Below, piece by piece: positions 1-26,514 of a stretch of 64,000 nucleotides of DNA (within the stretch, counting starts at the first letter, position 1; each line of letters begins with the position of its first letter). The translations under genes were made by a program, and so were the position numbers. The notes under the pieces were generated by a model. It was not told the origin of the DNA. It did no database searches and saw only the letters and a program-made list of their open reading frames with translations. Source of the DNA: Chrysomallon squamiferum (lineage: Eukaryota > Mollusca > Gastropoda > Neomphalida > Peltospiridae); the NCBI GenBank assembly GCA_012295275.1, contig CM022676.1:9502086-9566085 (forward strand), in the 5' to 3' direction.

Positions 1-132
1 TTTTAATTAATCAAACAACCCAATTTACCTGATACTATATAACTACATTATAGAAATATTTTTTAAATATGCTACATCATTAATCCAGATTTAAATTTTT
101 GGGGGTATTTTTATTTCTTGCGTATTTTCCAG

Positions 133-3100
133 TTCAGCTGATAGTCCTGTCTTGGTCAGTCTGGGTTCCGTAACAGAAGCGTTGCTCAAAGACCCCGTTG
201 TCATGGAAACCAGACCCCTGGTGTCATGCATCATCACCTCATTGTGGAGAGATGTGAGAAAGTCTTTGGTTTCTCTACGCAGCAGGTAGAGTTTTTTGTG
301 CGTGACGAAGATAATGATAATAATAATGATGATGATAATGATGATGATGATGATGATGATGATAATAATCAGTAATAAAATAGTCACAGACAAGTCACTT
401 TTCATAGTCTGCTTTTGATAAACTGACTGTCTTCTACAGTATTATTATTGTTGTTGTTGTTATTGTTATTGTTATTGTTATTGTGTTTGTTATTATTATT
501 ATTATTATTATTATTTTTATTATTTTTATTATTGTTTTTAATATTATTATCTTTATCATCATCATCATCATCATCATCCTTATTATTAAGAAACAGCAGT
601 TGTAATGGTGGTAGTGGTGACAGTAGTAGTACTAGTAGTAGTAGTAGTAATAATAATACTAGCAATAATAAGAAAATATAAAAATATAGACATTCACATT
701 GTTTAGTTTATGGCCTAAATTTTAATTTTTATTTTTTATTTTTATTATAACTATTTAAATAAAATAAATGTTTACTAGCACAGGACTTAATTAAATACAT
801 CAGCATAGTGTCTTAACTGTAAGTTGTAATAAATTTATTATGTATTTATTTACTATTATATGCTGTATATTAACATATCATATATTGTATATTGTATCTA
901 TTAACAATATTTAATTACAAACTAATTTAACTTGTTTATTTGACAGTCCTCAAAAGAAGAGAATGCACTCAAAATCTATGTCAGCCATCTTGGATGGATT
1001 ACAAAATCTGGAAAATACTGAAATTGCTTGGCATTTACCAGTTGACAGGTTATTTTTCACTTTTCATATATATTTTAATATGAATTTGAATAATTTTGAA
1101 TAAATATGTTAATTATTTCTGTTAATTAAACTGATTATTGTTTCATTATTTTCATTAAAAAAAAAAAAAAAAAAATCACTTTTTCTTGTTTGAGTACTAA
1201 ATTTTAAGTGCTTTTTTCATTTATTAATTTCATTTCTTTTTGTCTAATTATTAAAAAAAAATGTCTGCTGCTGACATGTTTTTTATTTATTTATTGTTTT
1301 GTTTATTTATTTATTTGTTTGTTTGTTTGTTTATTTGTGTATTTATTCAGTGACTTGCTTGAACACTTACAACTAACTTCATCATCAGTAAACAAAGTTT
1401 TACAGACAAAACACTGGAACAGTGTTGTTCAGAAAGTCACCAGAAGAAAAGATATCCTTCAGGTATTTCAAAAAATTTAATTTTCCTTCTTCTTATTTAA
1501 TGTAAAAAACAAAAATAAAAAATAAATAAAAAAAAAAAAATAAAAAAAACTAGTTTAATAGTCACACAGTACATTGAAAAACCTGAATATCAAGTGTATT
1601 AAAATAAAAAAAGTTTCTATCAGTCCATCATAGTACCTGATTATCATCTGCTTCTACCAAAGATTAAATATTTGCTGTTAGATGCTCATAGAGTCAAAAT
1701 GACCTTAGACACAAGTCCAGTACAACAACAACAACAACAACACCTGGAAACCATCTACTTCTAGTGTAGTTAAAATATTCAGCTTGACCACCAGTCTACT
1801 ATGGTGTCTAGGAATTACCTAGTGTCTAGTTTAAAGTGATACTGCAATATCCACCTCAGTTATGAAGAGATAAAAATATTCATTCATTCATTCATATCGG
1901 TTTTTAATAAAAAAAAAAAAAAAAAAATTAATATTTTTTTTTTCTTCAAAACTTACAGATTTTACATCAACTTCCACTCTATTACCTAAGCCCTGGTAAC
2001 CAGCTGCAGTGTATTTTTGGTCTTGTCTTCATGATCACATTGGATTTCAGCCAATCGGAGCCGTCTGCTGATATCAGCCAATCACAGAGCACGACACAAA
2101 CGACATCGGTTGAGCTGCTTACAGTTCTGTTGGAGTCTTCCATTGGTTCCTGTCCAGTGTTCCAGCTGATGCATCCTGGGAGTTTTTTCCTCTGGTTGCA
2201 GAACTTGCTGTCTTTATCTCATTCGGAGGTTGGTTATTTATTATCAGATCTTGAATACTAATTTCTGTTACTATTTTATAGTAAATTTTATATTATAAAG
2301 TATTTTTTATAGTTAAATAAAATGTGGATTAATTGTTTATAGAAAGTGCATGTAGTGGCTAAATGATTATAGAGCTTGGTAATGATTATTGATGAAATTC
2401 AGGATCTATACTAATTGGTTACCTGTCTGGACCATATCCCAATCTACCTAGTGCTCTGTGAACCATCATTCTTATATATATATATATTCTGTGATATATT
2501 CTCCTCTATCTGTTGAATATGTGTATAAACATGTGTTTGCTCTCTCCAGCTCTGAAAGGTTCATGATTTACATATATGGAGTGATATAACACAAGATTAA
2601 AGCTGTATTAATTAATGTGTTAATTAAAAATTTCCTTTCTATACAGTAATGAAATTCTTTTTCATTTTGTAGTCAACTGAGAATCATTATTATAATTTAA
2701 TAATATTTAAATTAAAAGTGAAACTACAAAATGCATTTAATTTATTTGCTAACTCTCTCTTTTCTTTTCTTTTCTTCTATTTTTTCCTATTTTTATTTTT
2801 TTTTCAATTAAATGTATGAAGTCATTTATCGATAAAACAAACAATTCATTTGATCCTATTTTGTAATATAATTCTCTTGCATTACAATTTGAGGTTTTAA
2901 TTTTTTTCAATACTTAATTATTTTAATTTAATATTTAATTCTTTAATTTTTTTTTTTTTTATGTAATTTTCAGGAGTTAATTTTAGTGAGAAAACTAGTT
3001 GGTACAAAGATCTGTGATCAGTGAAAGTTAGAACAGTTGCCGATGTTGTTGCTACAAGAAATATATTTTTAATATTTCATGGTCTCAGTGTGTATGTTGT

Positions 3101-6100
3101 GCAGTGCTGTGTGTGTAATAGAACAGAAAACTATTGGAGATGTTATTGCTACAGTAAATATATTTTTAATATTTCATTGTGTGTGTGTGTGTATATGTGC
3201 ATGTGTGGGTAGATGGTGTGTGTGTGTGTTGTGTGAGAGTGAGTGTGCATGCATGTGTCTGCAATAAGTGAAAACAATTGGTGATGTTGCTACAGTAAAT
3301 ATATTTTTAATATTTCATTGTGTGTGTGTGTGTGTTGTGTGAGTGAGTGAGTGTGCATGCATGTGTGTCTAATAAGTGAAAACAATTGGACATGTTGCTA
3401 TAGTAAATATATTTTTATATTTCATTGTGTGTGTGTGTGTGTTGTGCATGTGAGTGTGTGAGTCTATGTGTTTGTGTCTGTGAGTATGTGTGTCGGTATT
3501 AAGTGAAAATAGTTGAAGATGTTATTGCTACAATAATTATATTTTGATATCGTCTTTATGTGTGTGAGATTGAGAGTGTGTGTATGTAAATGATTCTTCC
3601 CAAATGAAGAAAGAAAAATTTCACCTGACAATTTCATTGGTGGAGGTTTGATCTAATGAGTCTGATGGGAAGTAAATGAAATCTGACATTTTGTTTTTTG
3701 TGTATGTGTATTAGATGTTGTGTTTGTGTGTGCATGCACACACACACATGCACATACATTATCTGAGTATTTTTTTTAATTACCAAAGATAATAATTGTG
3801 TTATCATTTGCTTTAAACCTTAATATTTGTATTATTTCACTAAAACAAATATTACTAACATTTTAAACACTTTTATTTATTTATTTATTTTATTCTTTTT
3901 TTTTTAACCAGTTATGTGAAGAACTAACATTATCATCACACCATCTCGACTCCCAGCCAATCAGAGCTGCCGATTCTTCTGACAGGTCAAAGTTCACTGT
4001 TGCTGCTTACCTCCTGCAAAACATTGCTAAGGTTTGTACTTAGACCTGTTACGAAATTTTTGTAATTTCATTCTATATTTTTTTTCATTATAAATGAAAA
4101 AGATAAACATAAATGTATATATATATATATTTATTTATTTATTTTGGGCCTCTGTTATAAAGACCACCTGTACATAACAGCCTTTTCCCTTGAGTGGTTG
4201 TTATATACAAGTTCATCTGTACTTCAGCTATTTTATGTATCATTTTTATATTTTTATTTTAATTTCTAATATTTAATTTTTTTATGCAGCAAGTTCAAAA
4301 ATCAAACCAGAAAGACAAAACGAGATTTGTTCTTGAGAAATATTTCTCCCAGTTGTCGGCAGTGTTCGTAAACGTTCTCACAAAAATGAGAGTTCACCAG
4401 GAGAAGACAACTCTACCGACTCCTTCGTTTCCCATCATTCATGGCTTCTGCAGCGTCCTGCTGCTCAGTGCAGAAGATAAGAGAGTGGGAGAGGAGACGA
4501 TGGCTGCAGCAGATTTTGTTTTACAGTTTGCAGTGGAGGAGATTGAATCATCTCAGGTGAGATTCAGCTTTTTTGATGTATTGTTTTGATGTTGATAAAC
4601 TTGTGTAGGCAGAAAGGGAAGATGTACACAGAGATGTACACATACATTACAGCTTACGGGAGGGAGAGGGAGGGGGGGGAGGGAGGGGGAGGGAGAGAGA
4701 GAGAGAGAGAGAGAGAGCGAGTGTGAGTATGTGTGTGTGAGTGTGTGTGTGTGTATTTTTATCTTTGTTTTTTGTTTGTGTCAGTATGTCTAGTGTGTGT
4801 GTGTGTGTATTTTTGTCTGTGTTTTTTGTTTGTGTCAGTGTGTCTAGTTGTGTGTGTGTGTGTGTGTATTTTTATCTGTGTTTTTTGTTTGTCTAGTTGT
4901 GTGTGTGTGTGTGTTTTTTTCTTTGTGTTTTTTGTCTGTGTCTTTTGTTTGTGTCAGTGTGTCTAGTTGTGTGTGTGTGTGTATTTGTATCTTTGTGTTT
5001 TTTGTTTGTGTGGTGTGTATAGTTGTGTGTGTGTGTGTCTGTGTGTGTATTTTTGTCTTGTTTTGTTTTTTGTTTGTGTCGGTGTGTAAGTTGTGTGTGT
5101 GTGTGTGTGTGTGTGTATTTTTTATCTTTGTTTTTTTTTTGTGTCAATGTCTAGTGTGTGTGTGTGTGTGTGTATTTTTGTCTGTGTTTTTTTTTTTGTG
5201 TCAGTGTGTCTAGTTTTTGTCTGTGTTTTTTGTTGAGTGTGTGTGTGTATTTTTTTTTATCTGTGTTTTTTGTTTGTCTAGTTGTGTGTGTGTGTGTATT
5301 TGTATCTTTGTGTTTTTTGTTTGTGTCGGTGTGTATAGTTGTGTGTGTGTGTGTCTGTGTGTGTATTTTTGTCTTTGTGTTTTTTGTTTGTGTCAGTGTG
5401 TGTAGTTGTGTGTGTGTGTGTATTTAGTGGCGTGGGTTCATGGAACTCTAATACAACAACCTATATGCACTTATATTTCTATCTCAGTACACCCTTGTGT
5501 GTACAATACCTAAATATCTGTGCATGAGATGATAGAGGTCAATGAGCAGTCAATTTTATTTTCCATTCCACCCTTGCTCCTTGAATCTCCTACTTTATAC
5601 AGTCTTTTCTGAGGGTGCAAAAGACTGATTACTATATTTAATATTTGGGTATTTACTTGTAGTATAACTGTCCTTTCTTTTAAATTAAGTTCTTCTTTTC
5701 TTTTTTTTTAATTTCAGTTTGACAATTATGAAATGGATTTCGTTTGCTTACAGTTTATTAGAACTGTCTGCAAATGTCGAAGTAAAATACCTGAAATTTT
5801 CAAAGAAGAAACGTTCATAAGAATTTGGTCTGCTCTCACAAAAATGTTGACTGCATTGTCAAGGAAGAGTAAACAGAAAGTGATTACATCATCAGAATGT
5901 GTTGTCTCAGAACAGCAAAACCTGTGACTTCATCAAAAGATGCAGACAACATTAAAAATGTTTCGGTTTCTGACTTGTTGAATTCTGAAAGGGAGATTAC
6001 TATAAGTCATAAAGCCAAATGTGATGTGAGAGTTAAGGAACTTGATTGTGATGAAAAAGAGATTATGAAAAATGACCAGTGGAATATGAGATTAAATTTG

Positions 6101-8724
6101 CTGCAGAACACAATCACCGTAGCGATGACATCATGTGACCTGAGCCAATTCAAGTCTCTTCTGACTGGGCTGGTGAATGACATGGTTGGTTTGAATATTA
6201 AAAATTTTAAATATATAAATAAATAAAATAAATTTTAAATAAATAAAACAAAATGAAAAATATTTATCAGATAAATGTAATTATTTGGTCGAATTCGAAT
6301 ATATTACATTAATGTACACTCATAAATAAAAACTGAAAATAATTTTTCTGTCTGTAATTGTGTGCAACACCATGCATGCACATGTATGTATGCTTTTGCA
6401 TGAAAACAGTGTACAGACACACCCTGATAAAGACAGACAGACAGACAGATAACATACAGAAGCAAACATAGATACAGGCCCACAAACAGACACATATACA
6501 AAAAAAAAAAAAAAAAAAAAAGATCTACATTATCATATAGTGAAACCAAGCAGAACACAAGTTTCTTTTTCTCATCTGTTTTTTCAGAATCCTAGTAACA
6601 TCTGGGGAAATCCTGTAACCATAGTAACAGCAGTGGACATATGGAGCAACCTGCTGTTGTCCAGTTTATCGGATGACCAAGGCAAGGAAGTTGCCAAGAT
6701 CACACTGCATGTTGTAACAAACTACCAGGAGGTGTTGCAGGTGTTGCATGGAATTGATGACGAGGATGTCATACACGATGTTGCAGTTCCCATCTTGAAG
6801 TCGCAGTCACAAATGATTAACTATGGATCGGTAAAAAAAAAAATTTATATTTTTTATTCAGGTTGTTTGTTAACAATAACAGCAGTTAAAAATAGTAGTA
6901 GTAATAATGATAGTTGTGATTACAATAATGATGGTAGATGATGATGGTGATAGTGAATGTGATAATAACAATAGTAATAATAATAATAATGACAGTGATG
7001 AAGATATTATGTTGCTGATTCTGATAACAGTAATGCTGATGATACTAGTAATAATGGTGATGATGATAACAGTAATGATGATGATATTAGGATGATGATT
7101 ATAACAATGATGACGATAATAGTAATGATGGTGATGATGATAACAGTAATGATGATGATAATAGGATAATGATGATTATAACAATGATATTGATAATGAT
7201 GATGATAATAACAGTTCAGTGAACATTTTTTTCTGCATTCTTATTTTTATGAATAGAATAAAAAAAATATTATCATTTCTTTCAGTTAACTGTTATAGTT
7301 TAATTTATTGTTATATATTTTTTTTTTACTTAAATAAAAAGATACCAACAAATAATTCTCTTGCAAAATTTGAAAAAAAGTTATTAACAAATTCAACAAT
7401 ATGATTTTTCCTGCCCACTCAAACAGTCTGAAAATTATTCATTTTTCCTCACATTATTACTTAAATCCACTGTAATGAAAATAAAAACTCTTCACTCTTT
7501 TATTATTTCATTCTTGCAGATACTGATGTCAAGCACTCTTGCCTTGGACTGCTTACACAGTTGTCTTCTCATGCCACTAGAGGGCGTCAGCTACTGGACA
7601 TTTATCCCAGCATTCCGAGCTGTGTACAGTGTGCTCAATTCACTGATGATGAACCATAGAGAGCTCTTGCTGCAGTCGATCCCATCTTACGTGGCAGCTC
7701 TGTCTAATATCCTTTTAATGCAGCTTACATCCCAGTTCAGAGGTTTTAAGTAAATCTCTATTCGAATGTCAACGTTTTCTTCTACATATTCTGTGATTGT
7801 TTTTAGCATAAATGTTTCACATTTGAGATGGGTGTTGCTGTTTGATGTAAAATTGGGTTTTATGGTCTGGATGATTTTTCAAATTTTGATATATGGATGG
7901 TCGAAAATCTAGTTAGATATTTTTTTTATTTTTACATTTTTCTTCACCAAGATTACCAAGTTTAAATTATTTTTAACATGAATGATTTATAATTAGCTTC
8001 ATTATTACTTTAAGCATATTTTGTGTGTGTGTGTTGTGTGAAAGGGTAGATACAGACATACATTACAGCCTGCTAACTGGGTATGAGAGAGAGAGAGAGG
8101 GTGGGGGAGGTGTGACAGGGTGAATGGGAGGGAGTGTATGAGAATGTGGATTTGTTATTTGTGTGTGAACATGGTTTGCATTTGTGTGTGTGTGTGTGTG
8201 TGTGTGTTAATATGGCTTGCTAAATAAAATTTAGTTCAGTTTTTTTAAAACCTACTTGCTCATAAAAACCAGAATGTTTAAGTTCCTTGACGCATTCTTA
8301 CAGTTAATGAAAGGTTTGATTAGCTATGGCAGTCAGAGCAGACTAAAATCAGAGGTGTTGAATACAGACGATATTGTACAGTGTGCTCATCTCTTGACAA
8401 AGTAAGAACAATTCCTTCATTTATTAATTAGAGGTAATGAAAAACAACACGGATTTCTGAAGGTTATTTTAATACTTTTTTTGTATGTCGTGTTGTTGTT
8501 ATTACTGCTACTGCTAAAACAACCACCACAACAAAAAACAAAACAACAAAACTTCTGAAATACTAGTTCTACATCCACTATACTACTACTACTACTGTTA
8601 TTACTGCTTCTGCTTCTACTACTACTACTACAGCTATTACAGTTATACTGCTACTGCTATTGAAACAATAAAAACACCACTATTACTACTACTACTACAT
8701 TAATAACTGCTACTACTATTACAT

Positions 8725-8758
<34 letters not shown>

Positions 8759-9148
8759 GCTACTACTGTTTATTACTGCTACCACTATGCTATTACATTA
8801 ATAACAACTACTACTGTTACTACTACTACTACTGCAACTACTGTTTCTCCTGCTGCTGTTAATTGTATTATTACTTTTATTCTTACTACTAATTCAGTTA
8901 TGAATATTAATTTCTTCGTAGCTGGTTATTGTTTTAAATTACTTCTTCTTTTTACTGAAGTTTTTAAATTTTTTATTTTTTGTTTCAGATTATTTGAACT
9001 GACTACCAGCCACAGAGTGCAGTTTGGGAAAGTCTCAGTCTACATTTTGGCTGATTACGCAAATGAAGTTCAGAACACAACCCTCTTACCTGCAGTCAAG
9101 GTATAAATTAACTCTTTGTTATCTTAAGATTTGTCTCTACGTTTTGTC

Positions 9149-9197
<49 letters not shown>

Positions 9198-9877
9198 GGT
9201 GTATCTTTGTATAAATGTACGTGTGTGTATATGCATTTGTGTATGTGATGTGTATTAAGTGTATCATTGTATAGATGTTGTATGTAAGTGCACATTTGTA
9301 TGTGTGTGTGTTTAAGGTGTATCTTTGTATACATGTTGTATATAAGTGTAAGTGCACGTGTGTGTGTGAGGTGTATGTTTGTATAGATGTATATGTATAT
9401 ATGTATGCATGTGTATGTGTGTTCATGTGTGCGTCTTTGTATGTATTCATTGTGTGTGTTTGTGTGTGTGGGTTTATCTGTCAGTGTCTGTGTGGTGTAT
9501 GTATGGCTGTCTGTCACACACACATGGATGTATGCATGTTGTATGATAGCTGATGGATTTGTGTCTGTCCATATTGGTAGGTGTGTGTGTGTGTTAATGT
9601 GTCTGTCCATACTGGTAGGTGTGTGTGCATGTGTCCAATGATAAAAGTTGTAGTAAATACAATAAATACAACTTCAGCGTCTTCTTAGGACGTGATTAAT
9701 ATTTTTTGTTGTGTTCTTCAGAGAGCTGTGTTACCAGGAATCTACTCTGTTGTTGACATCTGTGATGACCACGGCATTGCACATCTTCACACAGCACTAC
9801 CTCTTGGAGTTCGTGATGTCTTTCATATGTTGTACACCGACTACAAAAAATACTTCAAATTTTCTGGACGAATATAA
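133..9877 (+). CDS. URB2: URB2 ribosome biogenesis protein, C-terminal half (5' end outside window)
   Basis: URB2 (Npa2/Urb2 family) is a nucleolar factor for early 60S subunit and rRNA maturation. Twelve exons were chained by GT-AG sites and phase: 133-285, 947-1048, 1351-1462, 1959-2228, 3912-4031, 4290-4556, 5718-6184, 6588-6830, 7520-7749, 8273-8401, 8989-9100, 9722-9877 (stop at 9875-9877). They give about 786 residues; vertebrate URB2 is about 1,500, so this is roughly the C-terminal half. The last four exons carry the recognisable Urb2 C-terminal domain: a stretch like LADYANEVQNTTLLPAVK, then LPGIYSVVDICDDHGIAHLH, then GVRDVFHMLYTDYKKYFKF just before the stop. All junction phases agree except that exon 5718-6184 is one base short. 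The donor at 7749 is the least certain, chosen because it gives the phase needed by the next exon. The introns hold A/T-rich sequence, homopolymers and the tandem repeats listed separately. Identity is confident; exact exon edges in the middle are moderate. Confidence 0.88.
308..665. repeat. GAT/ATT trinucleotide blocks in URB2 intron
   Basis: GAT/AAT units from 308 to 375 and ATT/TTG/ATC/AGT units from 438 to 665, in the intron after the first URB2 exon of the window. Confidence 0.9.
2974..2997 (+). CDS. URB2: Possible 24-base URB2 micro-exon
   Basis: After a long T run and the acceptor TTTTCAG at 2967-2973 there are eight open codons (ELILVRKL), followed by GTTGGT, the same donor hexamer as the exon ending at 2228. 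Phase 0 on both sides fits the neighbouring exons. The predicted residues suit the helical spacing of URB2 in this region. An alternative donor GTGAGA twelve bases into the exon would give only ELIL. Without a transcript this remains tentative. Confidence 0.3.
3015..3560 (+). repeat. Tandem repeat of about 110-130 bases in URB2 intron
   Basis: Five units share GATGTTRTTGCTACAR and AATATATTTTTAATATTTCAT, followed by a variable TG/TGTGAG tract and TAATAAGTGAAAACAATTGG. The spacing varies because the TG tract expands and contracts. Confidence 0.85.
4658..5432 (+). repeat. GGA/GA tract and TG-rich 55-base minisatellite in URB2 intron
   Basis: A G-rich GGGAGG tract (4658-4695) runs into GA repeats, then about a dozen units of (TG)n-TATTTTTGTCTGTG-TTTTTTGTTTGTGTCAG-TGTGTCTAGT. 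Long Cys/Val/Phe frames across it are artefacts. Confidence 0.9.
5718..6184 (+). other. URB2: URB2 exon with one-base deletion (frameshift)
   Basis: This exon lies between two phase-0 junctions, so its length should be a multiple of three, but it is 467 bases. Reading from 5718 gives FDNYEMDFVCLQFIRTV and onward to a TGA at 5925-5927. From about 5897 the next frame is open to the donor at 6184, with protein-like content and no stop. The switch coincides with an AAAA run near 5916-5919; a five-A run would restore a 468-base exon. It could be a sequencing or assembly error, a real allele, or an unrecognised mini-intron. The first is most likely because both flanks look conserved in character. 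Confidence 0.8.
6890..7215 (+). repeat. GAT/AAT repeats in URB2 intron
   Basis: Imperfect GATGATAAT and AACAGTAATGATGATG units, partly repeated as 45-60 base blocks around 7020-7200. Confidence 0.85.
8500..8890 (+). repeat. ACT trinucleotide block in URB2 intron
   Basis: CTA/CTG/ATT trinucleotide sequence fills the intron between exons 8273-8401 and 8989-9100. Confidence 0.85.
9143..9640 (+). repeat. TG array and TGTATG-type degenerate repeats
   Basis: A pure TG run (9157-9195), then GTGTATCTTTGTATA-type units repeated at 9200-9400, before the last URB2 exon. Confidence 0.85.
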
Positions 9878-10095
9878 TAGAAAATAAATTTTTTAAATAA
9901 AACATTTTGTTTGTTGTGTTTTAACTGTATTACTGTTTTCTCTGAATACATGACAGAAAATTAAATTTTTAAATAAAAGTTTTGTATGTTATATATTAAT
10001 ATTTTCTGTCCAAATGTGATAGAAAATAATATTTTAAAGTAAAAAAAATTATTATATTGTTTTAAATGTATTAATATTTTCTCTGTTTGGTTTTA
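9859..10095 (+). repeat. Tandem repeat seeded from the URB2 stop codon and poly(A) region
   Basis: About 3.3 copies of a 66-76 base unit start at 9859, 9935, 10001 and 10075. Each begins with a variant of ATTTTCTGGACGAATA, followed by GATAGAAAATAAA-like and TTTAAATAAA-like sequence. The first copy is the last codons, stop and 3' UTR of URB2; the others are diverged and non-coding. An AATAAA-like signal persists in the second copy. Confidence 0.75.
9878..9905 (+). terminator. URB2 poly(A) signals
   Basis: Two AATAAA hexamers (9883-9888 and 9896-9901) follow the URB2 stop within 25 bases. This implies a very short 3' UTR unless a downstream site is used. Both lie in the first copy of a tandem repeat that duplicates the end of the coding sequence. 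Confidence 0.55.
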
Positions 10096-10687
10096 AAGTT
10101 CAAACTTTTGTCACTTTTGTTTTAAAAAGAAGCTTTAGTTATTTTCAGTATTTCAGTTATACAGAAATTTATGTAGACATGTATTTAAAAATACATTTTA
10201 GATGTAAAAATATTAGAAAACAAAATGTTTCATATATTCAAATTTCAGTATATTATAAAATAATAAAAATATTTTGTCATTAGCAAATCCATGTTGGTCA
10301 TGAAGGGCTTAACAACAATGCTATACCTTCAGTTACCAGGAAAAAAGTTAATTACTTGTATTATTAGAATAAATCCTGAATTATAAAGCTATTTATTCAT
10401 TTATTTTTAAAACATAACTTCAGTTTTAAATAATCTGTTAATATTTCTTAAAATTATATTTTTTATTAGTGTAAATAATTATGAACGTTCAAAACAGATT
10501 GTTACTGTAGAGCTAAGAACTACTAAATGTTTGATTTATATAAATTTGATAATTTCATACGATAAATTTAAGAAATAGTTTTCATATATTCCTGTAATAT
10601 AAATGGTGCAATCTTAAAAACGTTTGTGCATTTATTCATTATTGAATTTTATATGCGAAATGGAAAAAGCAGTAAATAAATTGTATT

Positions 10688-10745
<58 letters not shown>

Positions 10746-10746
<1 letters not shown>

Positions 10747-10916
10747 AAAAAAAAACGGCGTCTAAGGACTTCGGTTACCGTATTATATTATGTCAAACAG
10801 AGTGATCTGCCTTTAATCGTCAGATGGCAGTATAAAGCAACCACCATGGTGGCATGTAAACAATTTTGTCGCACCATTTATAACTTTCTTTAACTGAGAT
10901 GTAGCTCAAAGGAATT
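10746..10916 (+). promoter_or_regulatory. Promoter/leader of the 621-residue gene with small upstream ORFs
   Basis: After the (ATT)n/poly-A tract at 10684-10755 the sequence becomes more balanced. Upstream of the chosen ATG at 10917 there are ATG-GCA-GTA-TAA (10824-10835), a 15-codon ORF in an excellent Kozak context (CCACCATGG, ATG at 10846, stop at 10891-10893), and a minimal ATG-TAG (10899-10904). Whether they are transcribed depends on the unknown start site. If they are, the main ORF would be translated by leaky scanning or reinitiation. Confidence 0.45.
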
Positions 10917-24694
<13,778 letters not shown>

Positions 24695-25030
24695 CAGAAA
24701 TTGGTGGAATCATAAAATTTAAATTCTCTCATATCAAACTTGTTATCATTATCTGTGATTTATTCAAAATCCTAGATTTTACATCATTTCTTGGAGAGAA
24801 GCTTCTATCATAGAGAGCCTGTTTGAGAAGATGGTAAAATAATATACAAATGCTTCTTGAAGTGACAATTAAAAACAAAACAAAAATTTCCTTTCAGAGA
24901 GACATTGTATATAGATTATTATTATTTTTTTTTTTTTTTTTTTAAGTTATGTTTGGCATTTATTTTCTAAATCTGTTAATGAAATATGTTATTCTTCTTA
25001 AAAAAAATATATATATATATAATAATATAA

Positions 25031-25072
<42 letters not shown>

Positions 25073-25620
25073 AACATTAAAAATAATAATAGCAGAAATA
25101 AAAAATAAATAAGATTTAAAAAAATATACAGTTTAAAAAAACAAAAAATGGAGAAAAAGATAAGATATTATGGCATGTGTGGACCCTAGAAAAATCAAAT
25201 GTGTGTAAAAAGATATGTCATTCACAATCAGTAAAGATAAGTAATCACTTATAATTCATGTGTTGAGTAGGTTTTTATTATAAAGATATTCTCATTTTGA
25301 TAAACCAACCTGCAATACGTTAGGCAAAGAGCCAGCTGTTATTTTGATTCTAACCAGTGGTGATGATGTGAAAAACACATATGGCACATTTGATAGAGAT
25401 GTAATATTTTGAGGTGTGACTTTAATTTAAGAAATATATTCAAAGAATTTCAGGTTTGGATATTTCAGTTGTGTTAAAATTAGATGGCAAGAATAGGGGT
25501 GAAGAATGCAAAAATGTAACGTTTTTTTTGTTTTTTGTATTTCTTTTTGTTTTGTTTTGGTTTTTTTGTGTGTCACATTGCACTTATCTGTTCTGTATAT
25601 ATTTTTTTTCTTTCAATAAA
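24695..25620 (+). terminator. 3' UTR and candidate poly(A) signal of the 621-residue gene
   Basis: No further ORF of note follows the stop at 24692-24694. A clean AATAAA sits at 25615-25620 after a T-rich tract, giving a 3' UTR of about 0.9 kb. Earlier A-rich hexamers lie inside microsatellite sequence and are less convincing. Confidence 0.45.
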
Positions 25621-26471
25621 TATTATTCTAACTTCTGTTTTTAATAGCTGTGACAGTGAAAATTTATTTAAAAAAATGTTTTTGAATACCAATATCAAAA
25701 ATTGCCAAAAAAAACCACGTTATTTTTTTTTAAATTTCTTAAACCAATATTTTTACTTCTAATTCTTTGTAACTTTTAAAAACTTGTATTATATTTATTC
25801 CAATATGAAAAATGCCAAAATGAATATATTTTGTTATTATTGTTGTCTTTAAATTTTTTATTTGAGAAAAGCCAAAGATTCATCTAACTGTAGCTAAAAT
25901 TATTCAGCTAGAGAGCAGCCATCTTGTATATTCATCTTTTCTGTTTATGTCTTGCATCTGTTGTTTTGAAGGGATGTAAAACATTTAAATTATTTTTTAA
26001 ACATTTTTGGTAAACATCTGTATTTTACAACTATATATGTATTTTTTTTTTTTTTAAGAATTATAATGGTAGAAGAGAATACAGAACAGTTATTATAATT
26101 ATGATTTTTGAATGATACAAAACATTTGATTTGATATCTGTGATACAGTTTGTATGATTGGTCAATGTAAACTTTAATCTGATTGGTGCATTTTAATGTT
26201 AATTTTTATTCCTTCACAGAGTGAATATATATTTTTTTTTATAATTATAAATTATGAAGCAGAAAAACATTTAAAACATATTACTAATAACAAGCATTGT
26301 TGAAGCATATAGATGTATGTTTATATATTATAATTATTTTTAAATTATGAAGCACTGATTTTTTTTTTGCTTGTTACTAATTCTTTATTTTTTAATGATA
26401 TATATTTATGTATGTATGTATGTATATATATATATATATTTATGTATGTGTTTATATATATATATATACAC

Positions 26472-26514
<43 letters not shown>

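Noticed and set aside
91-405. Minus-strand frame with a poly-Ile tail
   Set aside because: It is the shadow of the plus-strand URB2 exon 133-285, which fits acceptor, donor and phase; the Ile run is a GAT/AAT microsatellite.
4733-5527. Cys/Val/Phe-rich and Thr/His-rich frames
   Set aside because: Translations of TG/CA repeats.
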